Shown here: positions 11,629 through 23,900 of the stretch, piece after piece
Position numbering within the stretch: position 1 is the stretch's first letter
Layout of the letters: every line of letters begins with the position of its first letter
Assembly: GCA_019671135.1 (NCBI GenBank)
Contig: JAHRHY010000014.1
Location: 990,001 to 1,054,000 of the forward strand
Origin: Linnemannia hyalina
Lineage: Eukaryota; Mortierellomycota; Mortierellomycetes; Mortierellales; Mortierellaceae
DNA length: 64,000 bases
Direction of reading: 5' to 3'
The notes under the pieces: generated by a model
The model's database searches: none
The model's input: only the letters and a program-made list of their open reading frames with translations
Told to the model about the DNA's origin: nothing
Position numbers and translations under genes: made by a program

Positions 11629-13368
11629 CCTCCCCCTTTTTTTTGTTGTTGTTGTTGTTGTTTGGTTTGTTGAGTGTTGTAGTGGCGTTGGTTTGTTGTT
11701 TTGCTGGTGGCCGTGGGAGGTGGGGTCTGTGTGTAGGCTCTGCTGTTGGGAAAAGGGAAGCTGTCGGGAACTTTTTTTTTTTGTTGTCGTTGTCGTTGTC
11801 GTTGTTGATGTTGCTGTTGATGCTTGTTGCCGCAGGGAGAAGGGGAGAAAGGAGTGGGTATGAAGCTTCTCTGGAGTAAGCAAGCAGGAGGGGAAATGTG
11901 GTAGGAGTGTAGAAGGGATGTGTAACTTTCTTTTGCTCGTTGCAGGGAAGGGTGAAATGTATGTATATGTGTGTCCGCTTGCAGACAGCTTTTTTGTGAA
12001 AAACAAAACATAACCCCCAGCAGGGAACGTGCACCCTCTTTATATTGCTCCTTCCTTTTCTCCCCCCTAGTTGTTTCTTGATCTCCACTCTTTACCAGTG
12101 TCCACACATCTCTTTTTTTTCAGATGAGAAGATACCATGCATGAACAAAAGTAGGTCGGGTAGGTAGGGTAGGGCGGAGAACCCGCGAAACGCAGCGGAA
12201 ACAGTAACGAAGGAAGACTGAACATACAATTTAGAAAAGTAGGGAGGGAAAAAAAAGGGGGGAGGAAAGATCCACGGACGAAACGAAACGAGAATACCAC
12301 TTGCCATTGACGTATGGCCCATCTGCATTTACCCTTTCTCGATCTCAGCTTTTTTTTTTCTAGTTCAGCTTGCCGAAATCAAGGGAAGGAAAGGGAAAGA
12401 GCCCTGAAGACGGATGATAGACAAGCAAGCAAGCAAACAAGCAATATTGCCTGCACTTGGGAGAACCAATCAAGTAGCTAACAGACCACGCCTCCCCCCC
12501 CCATCTACGTCAGGGGAGGAGATGCTGTAGTCCATGATGACACCTTCCATCTACTGTACTCTTCTGATCTCTCTTCTTCCCTTTTGCTGCCCCCCTTCAT
12601 GATGCGGGCTTGTTGTTGTAGCTGCTGTGGTAAGTTGGTAACACAGGCAATTCATCTCCACATCTCACTTGTGAACCTTTTTCCCGCTTTGATCCTGCCT
12701 CACTCCCCCTCATTCCTGTCCAATCGACTTTTTTGGGGGTTACGTTACGTTTCTCCGACTCTAGCATGTGGATGATCGTGTTCACGCGTGAAGGAATCCT
12801 GTGGGTGGGGGCCTGATACAAGTGGAGGTGGTTTTTTTTTTCTCTCCCTTGGTCGTCTGGTAAACATGCACATGTACACTGCCTGTTTCGGGAGATGGTG
12901 GGAACTAAAAAAAAGTCTACAGACTCGATCTCCAGTCAAGGAAGGGCGAAAAAAAATGGAAGGAAACAAGAAAACGGAATGAACATTTCGAGACGCGAAA
13001 GAAAAAAAAAGGCGATGGTGGTATTAGGCTAATGAATTAGATATTAAGAGATGATGATGATGATGGTCATGTGTCGGGTGAAGAGTGAGGACAGAGGAAT
13101 GAGTCACTTCATGTACCGTAGAGTGTTGACCAAAGGTGACTACAAGAGTAAATGTCAAGAAAGGCGAAGGCAAAGTTTTAAGGAGGTTAGGGCATGTTCA
13201 TGCAAATGGGTTTCGGCTTTATTTTACTTTTTTGGTACAGCGGTCCGCGGGAAAGAGAAACAAGGACTGACTTCATCTTGCTACGATGATCATTCCTCTT
13301 TGACGCGAGGAGGGCGCGTAGATATTATTAGAATAAATAACAAGAAAAGAAATGAAAGAGGGACGATG
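11629..13368. other. Intergenic region
   Basis: Begins with an AAC/GTT- and CT-rich probable leader and promoter of the Asn-rich gene (to about 12100), followed by unremarkable AT- and purine-rich sequence. The short open frames have no convincing start, composition or splice context. No gene is supported. Confidence 0.55.
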
Positions 13369-14196
13369 CTATGGGAAACTGAGCAACAACAACTTGATCT
13401 CCAAATCCCACTCTGCTATCCACTTCGCATTCCTCACAGGCCCCGCTCCCGGCGCCAGATACGCCGTCTCACCTACAATCTGATCTCTCACGACCTCCAG
13501 AATCTGATTCAAATTCCCATGCATCGTCGCCTGGTACACCTCCAGTTTGGGATGCGTCATCACAACCTTGGACAAGGCTGGGCCCAAAAAGTTGGCATAC
13601 ACATCTGCCTCATCCGCACTTCCCCCTCCATTCTCACTGACACCCCCGCCAACAATCTTGCTGCTGCCACCAATCTTGGTCTCAAGCTGTTCGGCCAACT
13701 TGCGTTCAATCCTCGTCTTGATCATCGGCAAGAAATGACAGATACTCGGTGGGTTCCCACAGATGTAATCCATCGCATGACAATCAGTCATCGTCCAATT
13801 CACTCCCAGAGCCGGCTGATCCACCCGATGAGGCTCGTTGCAATCCCCCCTAAACTGGGGCTCATCCACAAAGATCGTATCAAACACCGTCCGGAACAGG
13901 GACACATCCCAGGCTCTTTGAGCTTTAGTCACGGCTTCCTGAAGGTGTTGGATCGCGTTTGCGGCTTCGGTGGAGGAGTAGGCGGTGGTGGGGACGCCAT
14001 GGAAGAGGGATTGGTCGATTTTTGTGGAAAGGGTTGAGAAATGAAGGGAGGAGAGTAGTTGGTATTTGTCGGCGAAGGCATGGGAGACGTTGAGTTGACA
14101 TTGGCGTTCGCAGGCTTCTGTGACGTTGGAGGTGAGGGTGAAGAGGAAGGTGGTGATGACCCCAGTCCATATCCTGGTTCTTGAAAAGACTTTCAT
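13369..14196 (-). CDS. Secreted Cys-containing protein of unknown function
   Basis: Single exon of 275 residues. I chose the ATG at 14196 because MKVFSRTRIW is followed by a hydrophobic stretch (VITTFLFTLTS) typical of a signal peptide; the upstream in-frame ATG at 14250 would bury it. The mature part starts near CERQCQLNVSHAFADKY and is helical and acidic, with paired cysteines (CERQC, RGDCNE, TDCHAM, YICGNPPSICHF) suggesting disulphides. A Gly/Ser-rich insert (GGGVSENGGGSADE) lies in the second half, then a helical C-terminus. There is no membrane anchor. The family is not recognised; an extracellular or vacuolar location is inferred from the signal peptide only. Confidence 0.75.
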   Translation of the reverse strand: MKVFSRTRIWTGVITTFLFTLTSNVTEACERQCQLNVSHAFADKYQLLSSLHFSTLSTKIDQSLFHGVPTTAYSSTEAANAIQHLQEAVTKAQRAWDVSLFRTVFDTIFVDEPQFRGDCNEPHRVDQPALGVNWTMTDCHAMDYICGNPPSICHFLPMIKTRIERKLAEQLETKIGGSSKIVGGGVSENGGGSADEADVYANFLGPALSKVVMTHPKLEVYQATMHGNLNQILEVVRDQIVGETAYLAPGAGPVRNAKWIAEWDLEIKLLLLSFP

Positions 14197-15084
14197 CGTC
14201 TGAGGTATGTTTGTAGTTGAGGGGTTGAAGTGTTCGAAGGGTTGAGGCAAAAAAAATATTGGTGGCGGTTAGTCTCTATTTTTGGGGAGTCAAAAAAAAA
14301 AGTTTTTAGGAGAGTGTGATTTTTCGCTGTGTGACGTTGATGCAGTCAAGGTTCATGGAGAACGCAACAAGAGTCGATCGTTGTAAAAGTCGCCAGCGAA
14401 AAGCCCTTTATGCTGTAACAAAGAGGACTCATTGCGTACAACTGAGAGAAAAAGGACGCAATTCCATGAGAGGTTGAGCAAAGAACTCGCTCAGAGTGGC
14501 GCTGATGAGGGAATTAAAAACGTACTGGTGAGATCAGACTGATGGGCATGCAATGAGGGACCCACTGAAAGAAAATGTTTGTAAATAGGTGGTGTTGGTG
14601 TGGTTGCTGTGAAGAAGGAGACGTGCAAAAGGCCAAAGAAAGAGTGAGGGCGTAAGAGGAGATTGAGAGTGGGCGTAGTGGAAAAGAGTGAGCAAAGAAG
14701 GAAGGAGAGTCTGTCTTGGAACAGGAAAAAATAAACGTGCATGAAACGAGTGGCTGCCCATGTTTTATCCAGCTCGTTGTACATGGCCAGGGTCCTTTGG
14801 CCAGGATTTCATGTACTACACCTTTGCAATCTAATTGACCACTGCATTGGGCTAAAAGCTAACCGTCAATTCGCAGGAAGAGAGAAAACAGAAGATCGCA
14901 GTTTATCCTAACTCAGTCTCACAAAGCAAGAAAAAGATGAAAAAGCGACTATATTTGAGACGACGCGTAAGGGGCCTCAGGTATCTACGTCAAGACCTTT
15001 CCCTACTCGCATGTCCTCCTTGAACTCTGTACAGATTGTTGTTGATGGGCGTGAGAAAAATTAGTGGGCAACAGTTCTTTCTTC
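14197..15084. other. Intergenic region
   Basis: Upstream sequence of the secreted-protein gene and the 3' flank of the membrane-protein gene. Small overlapping minus-strand frames at 14491-14784 are CT-rich and without a start context. No gene seen. Confidence 0.55.
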
Positions 15085-16650
15085 TTATCCCAAGAGAGGG
15101 GTAGTCTCGCCGGTTTGGCGACCAACAAGGCGGAAGACAAAGGGCTTCAAGGTATAGGCTGCAACAGCAATGCCCAATCCAAGAGCTGTCCAGTGAATCG
15201 CATCCTGCTCCTGTTGATCAAACACTCCAAACAAGTACCATGCCAACACAAGAGCGCCAGCTATCATATCATGGAAGTAAAGAAAAAACAAGGACGCCTG
15301 TTAGTTTCTCCGATTATCCGGACATAGTCATATCGTTCTTCGCCATAAAGTAACAACCAAGCAAAGAAAAGAGTCCAGTTGCACATACCGACATCACCCT
15401 GCTTGTACTCGATGTATCCAATGACGGTCGAGGCGATAAAGGCCAATCCTGCGATGGAGAGGACGACCTGGAAGGCCGAAGGGCCATTATCGCGGATAGG
15501 AGAGATGATTGCAAAGAGATTGATGATCAAGAGGACAAAGATCCAGGCGTGGTAGAGCGAGAAGGGCAGGTGCAAAAAGATGACCTCCGACAATGTCTCG
15601 GCATTATCCTGATCCTTGAGGCGATAGTAGATGAAAGAAACTGCTCCAGTGGCGAAAAACAATGCAAACAACGCCAAGAAAGTCTGACCAGAGCTCTACA
15701 AGTAGTGAAAAGTAGATTAGAGTGTTTTTTTAGTATCAAGAGTTGCTATTAATTGTCATTGCGCTGTTGGGTCATGGGGAGTGTTCACGTTAGGTAAGCG
15801 GCACGTGGGAAGCCAAGGAGGAAGTTGGTAAGGGAAGAAGTACACTTTTCCTGGGCATTGTATTTTTCTTCCGCACGTCCGTTGAGCATGCAACCCATGC
15901 GGGAATCCGATTCTCCCTCCAAGTGGACATGTTATTGTCGACAAAAACATAGAAATCTGCTTTTCGAAAAGTATTTCACAGGGAGCAACAGCGAGAACCT
16001 CTGTTCGTCATCGCTCGTCCCCCCTACCCATACTCTCCCCGCCTGACTTCCAGTCTGGTTATCCTTACATCAGCCCATCTCCTCTGATAGGCGACACAGT
16101 CGTGTTGTCCACAACCCAACCAACCACAACAAAACCTCGAAGGTGCCTTGCCTGTCTGTCTGTTTCCACAGCTGTCCATCATCATCATGACGTGTTGCAA
16201 TACAAAGAGAAAAGCGCGAAACTCAATCGCCACCACCACGTCAACGAATACGTTCTGTAACTCCTGAAGAAATACAGAGACAAAACGAGAAGAAGAAAAA
16301 AAACGAATCACCAAAAAAAACAGCGACCAGAAAATAACAAGGAAACTTACCCAAAGAGCAAGCCAAATGGCATTAAACACCGAAGCCATCACGAAATGCC
16401 ATCCCACGGCCTGATAGATCTTGTCCGTAAACCACTGGTACACGACCATTCCTCCCAGAAGGAAATGGATCAATGTCCAGATGTAAAACGTGAAGGAGGC
16501 CGGGGTGATGTACGACTTGTGTTTGGAATCGTAGGGCGAGTCTTGGTCTTGGTCGCCACCAAATGTCGAATAGAGGTTTCCGGAGACCAGGGTCACGTAG
16601 ACGAGGATGTTGGCCATCTTTGATTGCCAGTGACTGAATTCGATCGCCAT
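15085..16650 (-). CDS. TspO/tryptophan-rich-sensory-protein-related membrane protein
   Basis: Three exons (16351-16650, 15389-15695, 15085-15260) join in phase to 260 residues with about seven or eight hydrophobic helices. The second helix reads ITPASFTFYIWTLIHFLLGG and the fifth region contains FSLYHAWIFVLLIINLFAI. Both match the pattern of bacterial tryptophan-rich sensory (TspO/MBR-related) proteins, where an FSIWGLIY-type helix and a GW-containing helix are typical. An acidic loop (GGDQDQDSPYDSK) follows helix 1, and the tail ends GETTPLLG, with a possible LL sorting signal. Function is unknown; TspO relatives bind porphyrins or sterols, but ligand residues cannot be judged here. The ATG at 16650 starts just before the first helix. 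Confidence 0.7.
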
Positions 16651-17035
16651 TTTGCTTTGTTTGTTGTGGTAATGTGTGGTGTTCGTGTGTAAAGAATGAA
16701 GAAAGGAAGAAAGGAAGAAGAAAGAAGGCAAAAGAAGTTGCAGAGGAGCGGGAAAAAAAACGAAAGAAGATATGTGGGTGACAGAGGGGAGGAGAGAAAG
16801 AGGGAGAAGGTTTCCCTCTGCATCATTTGATTTTCGAGCCTCGCGCGCATTCTCTCCGCGATACAGAGGTACAAGAGTATATTCAAACCAAAGATCATCA
16901 TCTTTCCGTCAGTCCTGTATTCAACGCAATCTTTCACAGTTTATTAGTGGAGAAAGAAAGATGAGAAAAAAAAAGAAACAAAAGCAAAAGCAAAAGCAAA
17001 AGCAAAAAGAAAAAAAAACAAACTAAGGGAGCCTT
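16651..17035. other. Intergenic spacer with AAAAGC repeat
   Basis: Promoter and leader of the TspO-like gene (pyrimidine-rich on the minus strand) and the 3' flank of the BRCT gene. Contains an (AAAAGC)n tract near 16978-17010. Confidence 0.6.
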
Positions 17036-20000
17036 CTAGTAGTGCACGCGATACGGCTCCTCATCCACATAGGCACCGGCCTGCTCGCAGGCAAGCATGT
17101 ACGACTTTGTCAGGATCGAGGCGCGTCGAGACCGTGCGATCACCATCTTAGCCGTCTTGGGCGGGTTGTCTCCGTTCGTGAGCAAGTGTGTGCACTTCTT
17201 ACGCCACTCCTCCGACGTTGACGTCACATCCTCCAGAACGATACCACCCAGGGCTCGAATCGTTTTCTTGCACGCATCGCGATGTTCGGCACCGATTCCT
17301 GAAAGAAGAAAGTACTTGACTGGGCGAAGCTGTGTTCCTGGGTCTGGATCTAATTACAAGAGTTAAAGAGCAAAATCGTATTAGATACACATACTCCTTT
17401 CAACATTCAGTGTCCCTCCAAGAATGTGGACTGCAATAGAAAAAATAACCTACCGTTCCTCTCGCTGATGGGTTGGTCGGTTGGGTGAGCGAAAAGGGAG
17501 GATGTGTTCTTGTATCCCAAGTCTTCCATAAGCTTCCTTTTCCTCTCCCTTTCATCCGTATCAACCCAATGCACAACATCCTTGGACTCTCTCGCCTCCT
17601 CGTCTTGTGATGCTCTGTAGTAATCGTCCTCCGTTGGGACATCGACTCCTGAGCTCTTAGACGCGTCTGCTCCCGAGGCTTGAGAATCCTCCGACGGACC
17701 CAGCGCTCTCCGTCGTTTTCGAGATAATTGATCTCGGGGCAAAGATGTGTATGCCGCTGGCTGCCATACCGCAGGCACGTCCGGATGCTCCTGAATGTCC
17801 TGCTCCATAGCCTCCGGCATGCTAATATCTTGATCGTAGATATCCGGAGCAGGCCCTGATGCGGTGAGATTCAAGTTTTGGGATACCGGTATTATCGGCT
17901 CTGACTTGAACTTGACGCTCAGTTTTCCGGCTGCCGTTCCTTGAAATGTTTGGCTGGCATCCTGTTGGTTGGAGGGAGTACTCCATCGAGGTTTTACTAA
18001 AGTTGGTCGCGCCTTGCCTATGCTCGTTTTCCCGCTTGCTGTTACCCTCGGAGTCGAACTCGATCCTTGCCGCGTAACAGGGGCCGACTGCGACTGCTGA
18101 CTGCGTTTTATTGGTGGTGCTGAGGGTGGAGGCATGGTCTGGGATGTGAAAGACTGCCGCAAGTCCTTGTAGACCATGGTTTCTGTTCCGTATACTTCTG
18201 GATGCTCCTGCTCTGGTGGGCGCAGTCCAGTTTCATCCGCCTTGTATAACCAGCTGGGCGCGATGACACACACTCCAGCATTGTTAGCAGCTCGAACATC
18301 CCGTACCACAGTCGTAGAGATCTTGCCATGATGAACGAGATGAGTCATGCTAGTATTGCTGGAGTTGTAGGATGTGCAGACCCGAGCGCCCAACTTTTTG
18401 GACAAAGTCCTCATCTCATCCACGTTGCCCACTACGCGGTTGGGTATGCAGATAGTAAGGCCATCGAGGGGTGTCGAAGAAGGGATCCCAGACTGTGTTG
18501 GGACCACCGATGTATCATACAGGGAGGTGTCATCGTACTCGCCAGAACCTTGAGATACCGAATGACGCACTGGTACTAGAAAGAAGTCGTCAGATGGCAA
18601 GCATACACCCTATGACAATTTGAAGCTTGTCAGTCATTGGTGTAGTGGGTATCTTTCTTGCATGTGATCATACACTCTCATCATGTCGAACTCATGCCAC
18701 AGATATCCAAAGAGTGTTTTACCTCTTCAATGCATCTCTGAAGCCAGCTCATCCTGACAATGGGGAGCCGGCTCCTTGCCATATGCTCGAACTTGGGACC
18801 CGAAGGTCTGTCAGTGATTAAGAGGTTGGTGACGCCCTTCTCGAGATCTTTGTGAAAGTGACCTCCTAGTTGCTTGACTGCACGTTCGACGTGTGTGTGC
18901 TCCGTTATATCCAGCCCGCTGGTGGAGATGTAAAGGTCCTCGAAGCCTAGCAGAAAGTCAGTGTCAGCGATTAGTAAACATATCAAGAGGGCAAAGCATC
19001 GACAAAGAGCGTGTAAGTTATTCCTCGTTTACCTTCAATCGGGAATGACTTCATTGGAGCAAACAGAAAATGATCCGCGCAGCCCACAATCTTTTCGTCT
19101 GCCACCGATCTCTCAAACCAACAGCTTGTCACCACCACTCCAGGAAATCCTTGAGTCTCTTCCAGTTTTCTATTAGAAAATAATCGACAGAATTAAAAAG
19201 TCAATCTTGCAGCTCCACACAGGGCAGGGAGGAGGCGACCACATGATAATTGAGCTGGAGAAGCATGGCACACTTACGTCCTCATTGGGACCACTGTTCT
19301 GATCTTGTTCTTTGCAACAAGGGGCGGGTCATCATCAAAATAAGTTCCGCCACAGGCTCCGGCTTCTTTGCGAACAAACTCTTCCAGTTTCTTGCTGCAG
19401 CCTCGAGTGGTGATGTAGAGCCCAGCGAATATATTGAGCACTGGCTCTTCCTTGACCCTCTCGTCGTCGTCGCTTTCTTCCAGGTTGAGATCAGCTGCTC
19501 TCATTGTCAGAGAGAGATCTTGGGTGACTTGAAAGGGAGTTGACGCCACCATCGAGAGGTCACCCAGAGCTTGAGTCAAAAGTCCCGAGTGGGTTCTTTC
19601 CCGAAGACCTTGCCTTGTTTGCACAGGTGATGTCGATGAAGGTGAGGCAAGTCTGGTAGTTTTGTCAGAGGGCGTGGATGGCGGGCTATCTGTGTTGGGA
19701 GACCTCACATCGTTGAGTCCATAAGTTGCGGAGGACTTGAGGAGAGGTTTCGAACGAAGGGTTGCTGTACTGGTGATCGTCCGATTTTTGTCCTTGGGCG
19801 CTACTGCCGCATCCAGAGTCCAGGTGGTGGCGCCTTCCATCCGTACTGGTTTTGGCTGTCCGTTCTCTGTACGCGTGGGGAAGGGGACAATGTGTTCAGA
19901 CTCTGGGGCAAGCTTGCCCTCCCGATTCGACTGACGGAGCCAATGCTGGTGAACAATAAATGGCAGTTCCTCATCCGCATTGAGAAATGCCACCGTGCTA

Positions 20001-21612
20001 ACAATAACAGTGTGTTGAGTTCACGAAAGATGAATGGTTAAAAAAACAAGCTCGCCATATAGAGGTAACATTGTCACACTTGCCCTAAATCGCGTGCATA
20101 CCTTGCCTCCATCTTGTTCGAGGGAACCACGATATGAGTTACTTCACGATGATCGTACTCTGTGATATGGATCCCTCCGGCCAGCCGAATGATCTTTTTG
20201 TACTGAGCTACCTCCTCTATTGAGAAGGACGGACACAGAAAGATCTGACATGCTTCCATGTACATATTGTTTGGTGGGTCAAAAATCACAGGGTCCAGCG
20301 TCAGCTCGTCAACTGTAGCCAGGTCCCGCTTTCCTGCTCCGCTGCCGCTCCTTGATGGTACATTGGTTTCTATCATTGTCAATGTCGTTAACGATGTGAG
20401 TTACTTGTATGAAATGTGCTGAGAAGCGCAAACAGGCATAGTACTGCATCGGACTCGCTTACCTTCTGTCGGGGGAGGATACAGAGTTTCGTCGGCGCGT
20501 TCTATCGACAACCAAAAAAAAGCAACGCAATCGGCATGTCAATAAGCAACTTCCCTAGAGTAACTAACGGCTCCTTCAGGGACATATTTCCTTGCAATGG
20601 CTCACACACCCCAGATCCTTACCCAGGGTCTTAATGGTGTCCTTGAACCAGTTAATCGTAACACATTTGATGCCACCCCAGGAGACGGCCGACCTGTACT
20701 TGTTTCCTATCCCAAAGTCGCAAATCAGATGCGTCGTTTGGTTCTTTAAAAGGTCCGCTGTGTAGCGTCCTCCGTATTGGACAACGTCCTTCTCGATGAT
20801 ATTCCGCACGTCTACAAATACAAATAAATGCGCCCGTTCATGGTCAGTCGTTTGTCCTGCAATACTAGTTTCGTCCTTTGTTCAGTCGGTCGGTCGATCG
20901 CCATTCCTGAACGTTACCATGATTAAGTCCTGTAATGCACACTGAACATCCTTGGAACGGTCCTAATCGGCATTCGTCAAAGACCTACGACAGTTGAACG
21001 TCGAAAACTTATTAGAATACAGGTTCAAATACCACCAAGTTCAGTACTGTATTGAGTAAAGGCCTGTCCTCACCTTTTTGGCGTCGACTGGGTATCCTGT
21101 TCCCCATAATGATTCTACTTGATCCAGCCAGTCAGGTTTTACAACAGGGATGTCCAGTTCATATGCGATCTAATACATGCATATATCATGCGAACTCCGT
21201 TAGCATTAAGTCCTGGACCCGTTTTTTATTGAGTGCCTTAGCGACTTTCCCAGTGTCCCTTTGTACCTTGTATTTGGGTGATCCTGTTTTCGTTGCAATT
21301 AACACTGTAGTATCGTTGGACATTGATACTATCAGCGTGCCTCCCAATGCTGTCACTCTCTTTCCGGCCGCATCCTAGAGAGAGATATACGGTGATGCAT
21401 ACATGCAAAGAGTGTGAATATTAATTTTATTTTCTGCGCGGGACTTAAGAAACAACGCGAAATGTTCCATGCAAAGTTACCCTCTCGTCCTTGGTGTAGC
21501 CTGTGCATGCAACAATCCAATCCTGTAGTGGTTTTGGTCGCTCGTTCTGGGAGGCAGTGAGCTGTAATGTAGCCTTTGCCGCGGGTCCAGGTCGGCGGGG
21601 TTGTCGGAACAT
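17036..21612 (-). CDS. Multi-BRCT checkpoint/replication scaffold, TopBP1/Dpb11/Rad4-like
   Basis: Twelve exons join without a frame break: 21481-21612, 21267-21374, 21074-21169, 20918-20984, 20623-20811, 20463-20501, 20102-20369, 19278-19997, 19033-19169, 18723-18946, 17454-18609 and 17036-17349, giving 1149 residues. I see about seven BRCT domains: roughly 30-110 (VACTGYTKDER), 115-200 (GCSVCITGL, YGGRYT, THLI, W), 240-330, 490-565, 585-660 (FEDLYISTSGL, LGGHF, SWLQRCIEE), 705-800, and a C-terminal one at 1055-1149 (KYFLLSGIG, LGGIVLED, HLLT). Such proteins bind phosphopeptides and link replication initiation to ATR-type checkpoint signalling in the nucleus. The order (N-terminal cluster, central pair, C-terminal BRCT with a LLSG start) is closest to TopBP1. 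Rtt107/Brc1 is the alternative. Confidence 0.8.
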
Positions 21613-22128
21613 GTATGTTGTTGTAGTGTGTGTTTTTGGAGCGGGATGTGCGGTGATGTGTGTGTGGGCTAAGCGTTGAGTTGTGTTCCCGAAGTGAGGA
21701 GGTGATGTTTGTAGTTGCTTGTTTGATGTTTTGTCTGTATGCCTGTCGATTATTATTTCGGTGGGTATGTGTGTCTGTGGTGAAAGAGAGACGAGTGATG
21801 ATGGAAGAGGAGTATGGACAAGAGAGCGTGGAATATTAGTCAAGGGTGCCTGAGAATAGTGAACAAAGCCCTGGAACAAACAACACAACAAAGTTGCTCT
21901 TGTTGAACTCAAATAACAAGTTCCATGTGACTGCAGTTTTGTTTACCTTTCAAGCGCGTTCTCGTTGTCCCCCCTTTCCTTATTCTCTTTGAACTTCTCC
22001 ATGCGCTGAAATGCACCACAGTTCATTGTCGCTGGATACAGGACCTTTTTTGTACACCGTGCACCTTTATTCATTGCATTGCTAAAGGTATGTGAAGTAT
22101 CGTTGTACTATGGTCGCCGTCCCACAGG

Positions 22129-22190
22129 TGAACAACTCAATAGGACAAGTTCCTCCTAGGAACGCCTCCTAGGAAAACATGAACAACTCA
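22129..22190. repeat. Direct repeat TGAACAACTCA flanking a CCTAGG-rich core
   Basis: TGAACAACTCA occurs at 22129-22139 and again at 22180-22190. Between them CTCCTAGGA occurs twice, and TTCCTCCTAGGAA is nearly palindromic. The role is unknown. Confidence 0.5.
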
Positions 22191-23892
22191 CCATTAACTG
22201 ACCCATCGGTCACCAGGATAACCATTTGTAACCCATTTTTCGCCAGTCTTCCGGAAACAATTCTGGTTCTTTTACACGTCCACCGTTTATTCCCCTCACC
22301 AAACCAACTCTATCAATCATAACCCCACAGTCGATTCTCCTTCCCCAGTTAACCATAAGGACAGAAAAGGGAACATTGTCCATGGCTGGGTAAGGAGCAA
22401 AGAGTGGAGAAGGTGATGAAATGTGCAAACTAAAAAAAAATCAAGAAGGCGGAGGCGGCATAAGATAAGAAAGTCCCATTATTACAGTTGTACTTTTTGT
22501 AATAAGAAACGCGGGGGACCAAAAGACAAGGCAAGATCGCTCTCGTTTCTGTGTTAGTCGAGTTGGTCGCGGAGGAAAGCCAGCTCCGATAATGTTCGTC
22601 CAAGTGCAAGTGCAAAGGGACAATGGTGGTGAAATAGTGACCCGGGGGGTAGGTTAAACAAGTTCCTAACGGAACAGGGGAGCCAATCAGTCCCTATGTC
22701 CCCATTCGTTTAAGAAACTTTGTTGACGAGGTGGGGTAGAAGAGAAGGACCAGTTGCGATGAAGAAAGAGGAATGAAATCAGAGGCGCGTAACGCGGGGT
22801 AAAGAACCAAGAGGTGTACCCAGTCTCTCAGTCTCTTTGAGCGTTAATTCGGTCCTTCGATGAAGGTTTACGTTGTGAACAAAAATGGGTTCAGACGAAA
22901 AAAATAATTAGAAAGGTGAGCCTGACCCCGCCCCTGCGGAAGGAAGGGACACGAGGGAAAGGCACTGGAGAATAGGGAAAAGGTGGGGTAGCGGATGTCA
23001 TCAACAAAGGATGAAACGAGAAAGTCAATGGGAGTTTACTACTAGACATGTTGTTTGCTCTCCTTCAATGAGGGCACAGTTCGCTTCTAGCAATTGACAA
23101 AATGACTTCGGTAGACAGATAGAAAAGATGAAGAAGGAAGAAAAAAAAGTGGGTTCAGATTCGCAATTGGGCGTAGCTTGGACGACACCTGTTTAGCGTC
23201 CTGTTGATCCTTGTCCAGGGTTTTCAAGCTAGGTATGCGCTGGTGGTCCATGTTCGGGTGGGAGGGTAGTGGAAATATAGGCCTATGCGCATACACACCA
23301 ATTGCATGTAAGAAGCCCCTGAGACGGACAAAAGGGCAGGAGTGAAGAAGTAACATAGCTTGTTCAAAATGCCGAGTGATGACATAGTTCAGGGCGTGAG
23401 GATTATATTTTTTTGAAAAGAGAGATCTGTACAGCGAGTGTACCCAGTTTTTTCTGCGAGGGGTTCTTTTTTCTTCGTTCGTTCGTTCTTGTTTGTTTTG
23501 TTGAAGTGTATGTGTACAGTCAGAGTGCAAATGTGCCCGTTTCCTGCGATCGATGAACGTCGGAGGTCATTAGTATCCATGGCGGTCTGTCTCCAATTGC
23601 GGAGAAAGGAAGAGCGAGGGAAGGGAATTAACGTACAGCAGAGTGAGCAGAGTGAGAAAGGGAGCATTCGCAACAACAATAGCACTAATTGGCTGTGACC
23701 CACAATTGTTTTCTCTTCTTCTCTTCTCACTACCTTTCCAATTCAATCGAGAATAGAAAGAATAATGCCGCCGTTCCCTCTGCTTCGATTCGCTAGCAGG
23801 CTCCGGGCTTGCAGTATTCCTTCCCTTGCTGTTGTACAGGGCGTGATGTCGTCAACGACAAATGGGCGATCAGCTTCTTGCAATTCCATCAC

Positions 23893-23900
23893 TATAAAAG
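23893..23900 (+). promoter_or_regulatory. TATA box (TATAAAAG) of guanine deaminase gene
   Basis: A consensus TATAAAAG 156 bp upstream of the ATG at 24056, followed by a CT-rich leader. Confidence 0.65.

Noticed and set aside
10934..11863. 309-codon plus-strand frame of Leu/Ser/Val-rich sequence
   Set aside because: It is the complement of AAC and purine-rich repeats in the minus-strand Asn-rich gene.
22210..22428. 72-codon minus-strand frame
   Set aside because: Reasonable composition but isolated, short, and without promoter, introns or recognisable motif; not enough to call a gene.
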